A stretch of DNA of 35,807 nt, taken from the IMG/VR virus record IMGVR_UViG_3300025299_000044, positions 1 through 35,807 of that record. One strand, written 5' to 3'. The stretch comes from a virus. Shown here piece by piece: positions 27,863 through 35,563 of this stretch. The notes beneath the pieces were generated by a model, which saw nothing but the letters and a program-made list of their open reading frames with translations, was not told the DNA's origin and did no database searches. Each line of letters begins with the position of its first letter. Position 1 is the stretch's first letter. The position numbers were made by a program, and so were the translations under genes.

Positions 27863-29316
27863 TCATCCCGCTGCCGAATTTTGAGCCAGACAAGAGCCCG
27901 TTCGAAGGCACGAGCAGCGCCAACGTCGTCAATGCTCTCCCAGTCGCCAATGGCTGGGGACCGATGCCTGGGTTGTCGGTCATCACCGGCTCATTGCCAG
28001 GGGAATGCCGGGGGGGCGTCTACGTTCGCACGGCTGCAGGCAACTACGTCATCATCGCCGGGACGGCAACACGGCTCTACAAGCTCAACACGACCGATTA
28101 CACTTGGACGGATATTTCCGGCCCTTCGGCACCCTATAACGTGCCTTTGCAGGATGCTTGGACGTTCACGCGCTTTGGCGACAAGCTGATTGCGCACAAC
28201 ATCACGGATGCGATTCAGGTCTACGACATTGAGGCTGCGGGAAATTTTGCAAACCTCGCCGGCAGTCCTCCGAAGGCGAAATATTCATGGGTAGCGGGTG
28301 ATTTTCTCGTTCTCGGCTATCTGGAAGGCACCAACGGCCAGAAGACGGTTCGCTGGTCTGGGAACAACGACATCACCTTCTGGACCATAGGGCAGAGAGG
28401 CGCTGATTTTCAGGAGTTGCCGGAAGGCGATGAAGTCCAAGGCGGCTTTGCAGAGCAGGGCGGCTTTACGGTCATCCAGCGTGCGGCCATGCAGTTCTTC
28501 CCATTCGCGCCGTCGTCGGGCTTTACGTTCACAAGAACCGTGTTGAACCCGAAGCAGGGAACGCTTGCACCTCGCTCGATCGTCTCCATTGGTCCTAGCC
28601 GGTTCTTCTATCTCTCCGAAGACGGCTTCTTCGGTGGCGTTGACCGGTCCCCAATTGGCGCAGAGCGTGTGGATCGCTGGTTCCTGTCGCAGGTTGACGC
28701 GACATATCTGGGCGACGTGCAAGGCTCGGCAGATCCGTTCGAAAAGATCGTATGGTGGAAGTATCGCGCCCTCAATGGCAATTTCTACCGTCTCGGCTAC
28801 GACTGGCAGCTTGACCGCTGGTGCACGACCGACATTGCGGTTGGTGAAATGATGGCACTGGCTACCCCTGGCGTGACCTGGGACGGCCTGTCTCTGCTCT
28901 ATTCGCAGATCGACGATGTAACGGAGCCCTTCGATAGCCGATTGTTTACCGGTGGCCGGCCGACGTTCGCGACGTTCACCACGGACAACAAGCTTGCATG
29001 GTTCACCGGCCCGAACCTGCAGGCAACGATTGATACTGCTGACGTGGAGATCGACAGCAATACGCGGACGTTCGTCAACGAGGCGCGAGTTATCACGGAC
29101 GCGCCTCGCGACCAGTTCACGCTTGCCGATGGAACGAGCGCCTATCACGGCGACAGCACCACATGGTCGAGCGCCAACTCTGCCAATCGGGCAGGGGTCG
29201 TTCCTTTCCGGTCTGACGGGCGCTTGCACAAGTTCAGACTGATCATTGCGGAAGGCGCGGTCTGGTCGATCGCGAGTTCGGTCAATGCTCATGGCCTGGG
29301 AAGTGGGGAACAGTAA
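27859..29316 (+). CDS. Packaged-DNA stabilisation / tail hub protein (P22 gp10-like)
   Basis: The 485-residue protein is nearly all beta-strand and has the sequence style of a gp10-like neck protein: IIPLPNFEPDKSPFEGTSSA with VVNALPVANGWGPMPG at the start, then YVRTAAGNYVIIAGTATRLY, VAGDFLVLGYLEGTNGQK and SRFFYLSEDGFFGG. It would follow the adaptor in assembly and close the portal. The 472-residue P22 gp10 has similar length. The assignment rests on position and general pattern. Confidence 0.65.
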   Translation: MIIPLPNFEPDKSPFEGTSSANVVNALPVANGWGPMPGLSVITGSLPGECRGGVYVRTAAGNYVIIAGTATRLYKLNTTDYTWTDISGPSAPYNVPLQDAWTFTRFGDKLIAHNITDAIQVYDIEAAGNFANLAGSPPKAKYSWVAGDFLVLGYLEGTNGQKTVRWSGNNDITFWTIGQRGADFQELPEGDEVQGGFAEQGGFTVIQRAAMQFFPFAPSSGFTFTRTVLNPKQGTLAPRSIVSIGPSRFFYLSEDGFFGGVDRSPIGAERVDRWFLSQVDATYLGDVQGSADPFEKIVWWKYRALNGNFYRLGYDWQLDRWCTTDIAVGEMMALATPGVTWDGLSLLYSQIDDVTEPFDSRLFTGGRPTFATFTTDNKLAWFTGPNLQATIDTADVEIDSNTRTFVNEARVITDAPRDQFTLADGTSAYHGDSTTWSSANSANRAGVVPFRSDGRLHKFRLIIAEGAVWSIASSVNAHGLGSGEQ

Positions 29317-29663
29317 TGGCTGTCCTCGGCACATACGTCGGCAATGTTGCAATACCGGTCTCGCTCAATCTGGCCGGAACGTCTCTCACGGACCTGTTCA
29401 CGGCAAGCGACGATTCGACAACCGCTGCGTCTATTTCGTTTGCGAACGACACGGCTGGCTCTGTCACCTGCTACGTCTATTGGTATCAGGCGAGCACGGC
29501 GACGGATTTCATGGTCTGGGTCGGTGCTGTCGCGACAAAGACGACGGTGACAATTTCTGACATCCCTATCCGTATGCGCGACGGGGACAAGATCAAGGTC
29601 ATCGGGGCGGCGAATGTGCGCGCTACGGCGATCAACATGGCCAACTACGCCCTCAGCCGATGA
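29316..29663 (+). CDS. Small beta-rich structural protein
   Basis: The 115-residue protein is rich in Thr, Ala and Val with alternating strands (SLTDLFTASDDSTTAASISF, SVTCYVYWYQAS, KTTVTISDIPIRMRDGDK). It resembles small beta-sandwich virion proteins that sit between neck and ejection genes in podophages. The ATG overlaps the upstream stop, and the last four bases overlap the GNAT-like gene. Exact role unknown. Confidence 0.65.
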   Translation: MAVLGTYVGNVAIPVSLNLAGTSLTDLFTASDDSTTAASISFANDTAGSVTCYVYWYQASTATDFMVWVGAVATKTTVTISDIPIRMRDGDKIKVIGAANVRATAINMANYALSR

Positions 29664-30064
29664 AGATTGGGATAGCGAATGCCGCCGAGACAGACGCGAT
29701 CTGGCCTCTGTTCTCCGCACGCCTGCAAGCAGCCTGTGAACGCACTGGGGGAGATATCTCCTCGGGCGAGCTTTGGCAGATGTGCCGGTCTGGGCAAGCC
29801 TTCTGCGTGGTCGTCTTCAATGACGAAGGCCCGAAGGCGATCCTGATCATGCAGTTCCAGAAATGGACGGCGAAAACCGTCATGCGCTGCCTCGGGATCG
29901 TGGGCGACGGCGTAGACGAATGGCTGCCTGCAGCAAGGGAATTTATCGCGAACATGGCGAGAGAAGGCGGCGCGACCAGCTTCGTAGCCGAAGGACGAGA
30001 CGGTTGGGCGAAACTGTTCCCCGACGCGAAGAAACTGCGCACCACATTTGAGGTTAGCCTATGA
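29660..30064 (+). CDS. GNAT-fold-like virion protein
   Basis: The 134 residues look like a small acetyltransferase fold: IANAAETDAIWPLFSARL at the start, AFCVVVFNDEGPKAILIM in the middle and a helix VDEWLPAAREFIANMAREGG near the CoA end. It lacks an obvious RxxGxG/A loop, so catalytic activity is unlikely. T7-type phages have a gp13 with similar fold in the same gene position, and the place before ejection proteins fits. Fold assignment is tentative. Confidence 0.5.
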   Translation: MKIGIANAAETDAIWPLFSARLQAACERTGGDISSGELWQMCRSGQAFCVVVFNDEGPKAILIMQFQKWTAKTVMRCLGIVGDGVDEWLPAAREFIANMAREGGATSFVAEGRDGWAKLFPDAKKLRTTFEVSL

Positions 30065-30906
30065 CCGGTAGCTCAAAACAGACCACGACGACCACCAACA
30101 ATGCGCCATGGTCGGGCGCCCAGCCGGCGCTCAACACGGCCCTGAAGGGTGCGCAAGACCTCTATAATAGCGGTGTCGGTGGCGGTGTTTATACCGGTTC
30201 CACTGTCGTCCCCTATGACGTTCACACCGGGAACGCCCTCAACCAGTTGTCTGCCAACGCATACGCGAACACAGCCGGCAGGGGGGCAGGGGCCCAGTTC
30301 CAGAATATTATCGATGCCGGTGGCTATAACCCTGCTCAATCGGCCGCGCTGAAGAACACGCAGAACGTCGCCAATGCCAACTGGTCGGTCTCTCCAGAGC
30401 TTCAGAAGATCATCAACCAGACGAACGCTGACGCGACAACCAACGTCGGCTTGGCCAACTCGGGGGCCGGTCGCTACGGGTCGGGCCTCGGCAGTGGGGC
30501 AATCGCTGATGCGGTCAGCAAGAACACGAACAATCTTCTCTATTCGGACCTGAACAACTTCAACGCCCGCAAGGATGCGGCCAATTCCAACCTGTTCAAC
30601 ATGGGCCAGACGGGGATAGGCAATCTCGCCTCGTCTTACCAAAACATGAACGCCCCGCTGACTGATCTTATGAAGGTTGGAGCGACGAGCGAAGACATGG
30701 CAACCCGCCAGCTGAATGACAAACTGCGCATCTTCGACGCACAGCAGAATCGGCCCTGGGAGAACTTGGCCCGCCTCAACGCCATCGCGTCGGGCGCCGG
30801 TCAGCTTGGCGGAACTAGCACACAGAGCCAGCCAGGGGCCAACCCTTGGTTACAGGCGGCTGGGTATGGATTGACCGGAGCCGGTTTGCTCGGCTCGTTC
30901 TTCTGA
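30061..30906 (+). CDS. Internal virion / ejection protein 1
   Basis: The 281-residue protein is low in complexity and rich in Asn, Gly, Ala and Gln. It has TTTTTNNAPWSGAQPALNTA at the N-terminus, repeated helix turns (NLLYSDLNNFNARKDAANSN) and a Gly-rich hydrophobic end (WLQAAGYGLTGAGLLGSFF) that could insert in membranes. This matches internal proteins of podophages such as T7 gp14 or P22 gp7 in place and style. It is probably ejected into the host envelope with the DNA. Confidence 0.7.
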   Translation: MTGSSKQTTTTTNNAPWSGAQPALNTALKGAQDLYNSGVGGGVYTGSTVVPYDVHTGNALNQLSANAYANTAGRGAGAQFQNIIDAGGYNPAQSAALKNTQNVANANWSVSPELQKIINQTNADATTNVGLANSGAGRYGSGLGSGAIADAVSKNTNNLLYSDLNNFNARKDAANSNLFNMGQTGIGNLASSYQNMNAPLTDLMKVGATSEDMATRQLNDKLRIFDAQQNRPWENLARLNAIASGAGQLGGTSTQSQPGANPWLQAAGYGLTGAGLLGSFF

Positions 30907-30915
30907 GGGTAGACA

Positions 30916-31971
30916 ATGGCGATTTTCCCAACTCTCGGCAATCAGACGCTGCCCTCGTGGTTCGCGAACAACGACCAGCCGTTCAACAACTCCAACACCC
31001 TCCTTAGCGTTGGTCTCGGCCTTCTCAGCGGCAAGACCGCTCAGGATCAGGTCGGGCAGGCTGCTTCCAATCTCTACAACGCGAGGCAGGACGGTCGCAC
31101 GTATAACCGCACCCTGCAGTTCCTGAAGCAGAACAACCCCGATCTCGCGCAGGCTGTTGAGGCTGGCGCCCTTGGGCCTGCTGATGCTTATAAGCTCTAC
31201 CACCAGGATAAGCTTGCCGCTCAGAAGCCAGCACGTAACTTCTCGTTCCAGACCCTTTCTGATGGCACCTACGGCACGTTCGACCCTGAGAGCGGGTCAT
31301 TCAGCGCCATGGGCAAGGTCGAAAAGGCGGGGGGCATGGACGACTACTCCAATCGCGCCAACGCAGCCAATAGCCTCGGGCTTGCTAAAGATGACCCGCG
31401 CTATCAAGCGTTCGTTCTCACCGGCAAAATGCCGCGCGAAGACGCTCAGCCGCTCACGACGACCGATAAGAAGGCAATTCTTGAGGCTGACGACGCGATT
31501 TCGACCAACAAGTCGGCGATCGGGCTCCTCGATCAGGCAATGTCGATCAACGACAAGGCCAATTCTGGCTGGTTCACCGGTACGCGCGCCACTCTCGGCA
31601 ACAATCTGCCTGACTGGGCGGTCCCCGACGCTCTTTCCTCGCCGGAAAGCTCCGCAGCCACCACGGAATACGACAATCTTGTCCAGCAAGGCGCTCTTAG
31701 CCAGTTGAAGACCATATTCGGCGGCAACCCGACTGAAGGCGAACGCGCTATCCTGCTCGAACTACAGGCTTCATCGTCCAAGCCCCCGGAAATCCGCAAG
31801 AAGATCCTGCAGCGGGCCAAGGAGCTTGCAAACAACCGCCTAGCGCTCAACCAGCAGCGCGCCGATCAGCTTCGCGGCGGTGACTTCTACAAGCCACAAG
31901 GCGGCATGAGCGCTCCGTCCGGCCCAGGCCCTCGTAAAACCTCCACAGGCACTACCTGGAGCGTCGAATAA
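30916..31971 (+). CDS. Ejection / internal virion protein 2
   Basis: The 351-residue protein has a hydrophobic Gly-rich start (NTLLSVGLGLLSGKTAQDQV), a helix-rich body and a C-terminal domain with GGNPTEGERAILLELQASS and KKILQRAKELANNRLALNQQ. I know this last segment from phage ejection-type proteins. It follows the first ejection gene with nine bases between and overlaps the third gene by one base (TAATG). It may form part of the DNA translocation tube. Confidence 0.65.
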   Translation: MAIFPTLGNQTLPSWFANNDQPFNNSNTLLSVGLGLLSGKTAQDQVGQAASNLYNARQDGRTYNRTLQFLKQNNPDLAQAVEAGALGPADAYKLYHQDKLAAQKPARNFSFQTLSDGTYGTFDPESGSFSAMGKVEKAGGMDDYSNRANAANSLGLAKDDPRYQAFVLTGKMPREDAQPLTTTDKKAILEADDAISTNKSAIGLLDQAMSINDKANSGWFTGTRATLGNNLPDWAVPDALSSPESSAATTEYDNLVQQGALSQLKTIFGGNPTEGERAILLELQASSSKPPEIRKKILQRAKELANNRLALNQQRADQLRGGDFYKPQGGMSAPSGPGPRKTSTGTTWSVE

Positions 31972-34052
31972 TGCCGACACTCAATATCAACGGCCGAAAG
32001 GTGACTGTTGACGACTCTTTCCTGCAACTCTCTCCGGAGGATCAGGAAAAGACCGTTGACGAGATCGCCTCTCACCTCGACGCCAGTCCAAAGCAGGATG
32101 CTGCCGTACAGGTCGAGCAGCCTACAGAGGATGACGACAGCCAGAAGTCTTTGCGCTCCGAACTGTCGGCTATGACGCAGAACCCCGCCAAGGCGCTCTA
32201 CGACCAGCGTCCGACGTGGCAGAAGCCGATTATCGCTGCGCAGGACATCGGGAACATCATCGGGGACGACCTGACGTTCGGCTTTGGTGACAAGGCGGCT
32301 GCAGCTATCCGCGCGCCCTTCACCGACAAGACCTATGAGGAAGAGCTAGCCGCGAACCGCCAAGGGACGCAGAACGCCCGCGATCGGGCCGGTTCGGCTG
32401 CTTATGGCGCCGATGTGACGGCTGCTCTGATGCTCCCGCGCCTTCTCCCTGCGAAAGCTGGCGTTGTAGCCAATCCTGGCACGCTGTCGAAGCTCGGCCG
32501 GTTCGCTGGTGGCGTCGTTAAGGGTGGTGCGCAGGGTGCGGCGGTTGGTGCTGCGCAGGCGGCAGGACACGATACGGATATCGGGCAAGGCGCGGCGACT
32601 GGATTGGCATTCGGTGCTGCGGTCCCGGCTGCGCTTGGCATTGGCAAGACGGTCGGCGGTGCTGTCCTGAATCCGGTGGCTGATGCTGTGCGCGCTCGCG
32701 TCAATCCGTCTGGCTATGCTGCGGGCAAGATCGCAGAACGCCTTAACAGTGGCGGCCTGTCGGTAGAGCGCGCGGCAAAACGTGCAGCGGATCAGAATAT
32801 CTCATTGGCGGATGCAGGAGGGGATTCAACGCGTGGTCTCCTTCGCACTACTACAAATATCCCGGGGCCAGCTAGGGATACCGTGAACGCCAGACTTACC
32901 ATGCGCCAGTTTGGGCAAGGAGGCCGGCTCAAGAGCGCCATCGCTCAAACGTTTGCAGACCCTGACGGTTATCTGGCCGCAAAAGACGAGATTGCGGACA
33001 CTGCGAAGCGCCTCGCCTCGCCGCTGTTCCGAGAGGCCGAGAAGACGCCCATCCACTTCACCAAAGAGCTTGAGGGCATCATCAACACCCCGGCTGGTCG
33101 CCGTGCGTTGGCAAAGGCAGAAGAACTCGCTGCCAATGAGCAGGTGCCGTTCAAGCAGATGTTCGTAAACATTGCCGACGATGGCACGGCTACGTTCAAG
33201 CGCGTCCCGGATCAGCGAGCATGGCAGTATATCAAGACCGCGCTCGACGACATGGTGGATGCCGAGACCGACAGCATCACCAAGAAAGTGAGCAACGATG
33301 GCCGCATCATCAACAACCTGAAGAACCGCCTCCTTGAGCAGCTAGACGCACAGAACCCTGTCTATGCTCAGGCTCGGAAGGTCTGGGGCGGACAACGGTC
33401 ACTGGACGACGCGCTGGAAACTGGAAGGGATGTGTTCAAACTCTCTCCAGGCGCCCTCAAGCGTACTGTAGCCGGAATGACAGAAGCTCAAAAGGCATCA
33501 GCACGAGTTGGGGCAGCCGAGACGCTAAGAGCGCAAATAGACGCCGCTGGCGTAACCAACAATGCTGTCTTGAGGATATTTTCAAAACCCCAGCAAATTA
33601 GGAATCTACAAACACTTTTTGAGACTCCGCAGAAGTTCTCCGAGTTTCGGAAAGCGGTATGGGCTGAGGCGCGGAAACGCGGAACTTATGAAGCAGTTAA
33701 AAACAATTCGACTACAGCCCGACAAATGGCGGACATGATGGAGTCAGGAGGCCTGCAGGAGGGGTTCAACACGGCAAAAACAGCCCTAACGCAAGGGCCT
33801 ATTGCTGCGACGATGCAGTTTGTCGGTTCCCGCCTTCGGATGCTAGGCGGCCTAACGCCACAGGTGGCGGACAACATTGCCAAGCGCCTCATGACGACCT
33901 CGCCAGAGGTACGGGCTCAGATCACATCTGAGCTTCAGCGCATCGAGCAGGCCCGCCTAAGCTCCGAGCAGAAGTCACAGGCTGTCCGCGCTCTATTGGG
34001 ACGCACTTCAGCAATCGTCGGAAGCGGGGCGCTCGTCCAGTCGCAACAGTAG
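31971..34052 (+). CDS. Large ejection / internal virion protein 3
   Basis: The 693-residue protein starts with a short module, MPTLNINGRKVTVDDSFLQL, plus SPEDQEKTVDEIASHL, which recurs at the N-terminus of large phage internal proteins. Residues about 140-230 are a Gly/Ala-rich hydrophobic region (GGVVKGGAQGAAVGAAQAAG, ATGLAFGAAVPAALGIG) able to enter membranes. The rest is helical. There is no lysozyme motif. It would be the P22 gp16 counterpart by position. Codon use becomes less GC-rich after about 33480. Confidence 0.75.
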   Translation: MPTLNINGRKVTVDDSFLQLSPEDQEKTVDEIASHLDASPKQDAAVQVEQPTEDDDSQKSLRSELSAMTQNPAKALYDQRPTWQKPIIAAQDIGNIIGDDLTFGFGDKAAAAIRAPFTDKTYEEELAANRQGTQNARDRAGSAAYGADVTAALMLPRLLPAKAGVVANPGTLSKLGRFAGGVVKGGAQGAAVGAAQAAGHDTDIGQGAATGLAFGAAVPAALGIGKTVGGAVLNPVADAVRARVNPSGYAAGKIAERLNSGGLSVERAAKRAADQNISLADAGGDSTRGLLRTTTNIPGPARDTVNARLTMRQFGQGGRLKSAIAQTFADPDGYLAAKDEIADTAKRLASPLFREAEKTPIHFTKELEGIINTPAGRRALAKAEELAANEQVPFKQMFVNIADDGTATFKRVPDQRAWQYIKTALDDMVDAETDSITKKVSNDGRIINNLKNRLLEQLDAQNPVYAQARKVWGGQRSLDDALETGRDVFKLSPGALKRTVAGMTEAQKASARVGAAETLRAQIDAAGVTNNAVLRIFSKPQQIRNLQTLFETPQKFSEFRKAVWAEARKRGTYEAVKNNSTTARQMADMMESGGLQEGFNTAKTALTQGPIAATMQFVGSRLRMLGGLTPQVADNIAKRLMTTSPEVRAQITSELQRIEQARLSSEQKSQAVRALLGRTSAIVGSGALVQSQQ

Positions 34053-34053
34053 A

Positions 34054-34230
34054 CTATTCGCTGCTGCTCTTCGAAGGCTTCAGAAGCCAGTAGAGAAGGA
34101 GGCCGAAGACAACAAACATGGCGTAATCGCGCCAATCGAACGTCATCCCTGGGTTCTGGCGCTGATAGCCAACGGCCAGAGTTCCGCCGATAAGTCCTGC
34201 GGCTGCAAGAAGTGGGTGAGGTTGTTTCAA
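34054..34230 (-). CDS. Small two-span membrane protein, opposite strand (holin candidate)
   Basis: The frame starts at TTG with AAAGGA six to seven bases upstream and has 58 residues. Two hydrophobic segments, LLAAAGLIGGTLAVGY and YAMFVVFGLLLYWLL, are separated by a polar turn (QRQNPGMTFDWRD). The end is basic and Ser-rich (KPSKSSSE). Two-span small proteins are typical of holins, and the endolysin is 1.3 kb away, but orientation is opposite. It converges on the ejection gene with one base between stops. No family recognised. Confidence 0.55.
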   Translation of the reverse strand: MKQPHPLLAAAGLIGGTLAVGYQRQNPGMTFDWRDYAMFVVFGLLLYWLLKPSKSSSE

Positions 34231-34324
34231 AGAGTGTCCTTTGGTATGGGTTAGTGGCTGCCCCAGCCGCCAATGGCGTTAGTCTGGATAATAGGTTCAC
34301 CGTATGGGGGCCGGCAGTTCATAT

Positions 34325-34360
34325 CCCCCAATTCCCCCGGGGCTTTTGGGGGATTTGGGG
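34325..34360 (+). promoter_or_regulatory. C-run/G-run hairpin before the 52-codon gene
   Basis: CCCCCAATTCCCCC (34325-34338) faces GGGGGATTTGGGG (34348-34360) and can form a strong stem with a loop of nine bases. A good ribosome site (AGGAG, 34365-34369) follows immediately. It could act as a transcription stop, an mRNA 5' stabiliser or a translation switch. Confidence 0.5.
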
Positions 34361-34376
34361 AATTAGGAGTGATGTC

Positions 34377-34535
34377 ATGGAACTGAAGCAAATCAATGAT
34401 TCTGCGCAGCGAAATCAGCCCAAGCCTGGGCAGCAGTTGGTTGCGAACTTTGACACCAAAATCTCTCCTGAGACTGCCGAGGCGCTGCATCAAGTTGATG
34501 CACATATTAGGTTCCCTACCACATTGGGAAAATGA
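34377..34535 (+). CDS. Hypothetical 52-residue protein
   Basis: The ATG at 34377 has AGGAG seven bases upstream, so I reject the longer frame from 34212. The product is polar (MELKQINDSAQRNQPKPGQQ), with an acidic helix (SPETAEALHQVDAHI) at the end. No family recognised. Its stop overlaps the next ATG (ATGA). Confidence 0.6.
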   Translation: MELKQINDSAQRNQPKPGQQLVANFDTKISPETAEALHQVDAHIRFPTTLGK

Positions 34536-34663
34536 AAATAAAGAAGAAGAAGGCTGCCGCCGCTGCTAGGCTACTTCCTGTCAAGCCGCAGATTGCAAGT
34601 GTTGCTATTGATAGCAAAGCGGCTATCGCGGTTATCATTCTAGGGGTCAATCTCGTCGCCTAA
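34532..34663 (+). CDS. Small Lys/Ala peptide with hydrophobic end
   Basis: The 43-residue frame is coupled to the preceding stop (ATGA). It starts with a lysine cluster (MKIKKKKAAAAARLLPVKPQ) and ends with a hydrophobic segment (IAVIILGVNLVA), as in small membrane-active peptides. No family recognised. Its last 24 bases overlap the convergent gene at 34640. Confidence 0.5.
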   Translation: MKIKKKKAAAAARLLPVKPQIASVAIDSKAAIAVIILGVNLVA

Positions 34664-35245
34664 CTTTGACCTGAAAAGCTTTACCAATCTGTCTCTGGCT
34701 ACACCTGGAGAGGCAAGCTGGTCGCTTACAGCTTCAAACACGTCAGGTGATAAGCCTTCTAGAAACTTGCCTTCTGCTTCAAGTGCTTCCGCCGCATGAC
34801 GCACGGCCTCCTCCACAACGCTATCAGGAACGTTATTGCGGGAGGCGTTCGCGTAAATCCGTCCGTCTGTTTGCAAGCCAATTAGATGCATGTCTGATTT
34901 GGCGTTCCGTATTCCAAACTCTATGATCACTCCAGCGGCGTCGGCGTCGATATCACCTCTCCTGAGGGCCTCAAGTGTAGCGTCCACAACCGCTTGCAGT
35001 TTGTCAAACGGGTCAGCTTGCAGGAAGTGGCCAAGATGGCCACGGATGCTATCGGGGACATGATTCGTGTTTGGAGGCTGCACCATCTTGCATTCCTCAT
35101 TCTGTCTCGTCAGATGCCTGACTGATGCCTCAAGTTTTTTGATTTTCCCTTGCAAATTGCGCTCTCTAAGTTTCCAGCGAAGGGCATCGAGGGGGATCAT
35201 ACTGTCGTCCATGCCGGTCTCCAAAGTTTCGTCAAACGTCGTCAA
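34640..35245 (-). CDS. Hypothetical protein, leftward cassette
   Basis: The TTG start overlaps the stop of the AlpA-like gene (TTGA) and has GGAGAG upstream. The 201-residue protein has an N-terminal coiled coil (LQGKIKKLEASVRHLTRQNE) and a helical C-terminal part (VDATLEALRRGDIDADAAGV, then SVVEEAVRHAAEALEAEGKF). No enzymatic motif seen. Base composition is lower in GC than the neighbouring structural genes. As an opposite-strand pair within the late region it may be a lysogeny-expressed cargo gene. Confidence 0.65.
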   Translation of the reverse strand: MTTFDETLETGMDDSMIPLDALRWKLRERNLQGKIKKLEASVRHLTRQNEECKMVQPPNTNHVPDSIRGHLGHFLQADPFDKLQAVVDATLEALRRGDIDADAAGVIIEFGIRNAKSDMHLIGLQTDGRIYANASRNNVPDSVVEEAVRHAAEALEAEGKFLEGLSPDVFEAVSDQLASPGVARDRLVKLFRSKLGDEIDP

Positions 35246-35447
35246 TTGTCGCTCTCCGGCGCTTCGACTCTAGCCAAGCATTCAGATCTGCAACCAGATA
35301 AACGACTGCCCTACCGATCTTAACGTAAGGTGGGCCCCCTCCGATCAGCCGAAGCTTGTTCAATGTTGATGCCGAGATGCCGATATACTCTGCAGCATCT
35401 TCTACTCGTAGAGCGACGGGCCTTACATCGTTCTGCTCAAGTGTCAT
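35232..35447 (-). CDS. AlpA/excisionase-type HTH protein
   Basis: The ATG at 35447 has GAGG seven bases upstream and gives 71 residues; a longer frame to 35570 would begin in the divergent region. The product is a small MerR-like winged helix: RVEDAAEYIGISASTLNKLR for the HTH, then GGGPPYVKIGRAVVYLVADL for the wing and NAWLESKRR for the last helix. Such proteins act as excisionases or local regulators. It is far from int, so a regulator of its two-gene cassette is more likely. Confidence 0.8.
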   Translation of the reverse strand: MTLEQNDVRPVALRVEDAAEYIGISASTLNKLRLIGGGPPYVKIGRAVVYLVADLNAWLESKRRRATIDDV

Positions 35448-35497
35448 CGCGTAGCCTCGCGTGTCCTTAAGTAACGCCGAATAATCGCATAGATCAT

Positions 35498-35518
35498 GGA
35501 GAAAGTGAATCTTTCTCC
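35498..35518. repeat. Perfect dyad between divergent genes
   Basis: GGAGAAAG (35498-35505) and CTTTCTCC (35511-35518) form a perfect 8-bp dyad around TGAAT, between the AlpA-like gene and the endolysin gene. This is a candidate operator for the AlpA-like protein, or a hairpin in the endolysin leader. Confidence 0.55.
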
Positions 35519-35563
35519 GCCTCCAAGCCACCAATAATTTCTCAAGATCCAAGTGAGGTTCAC

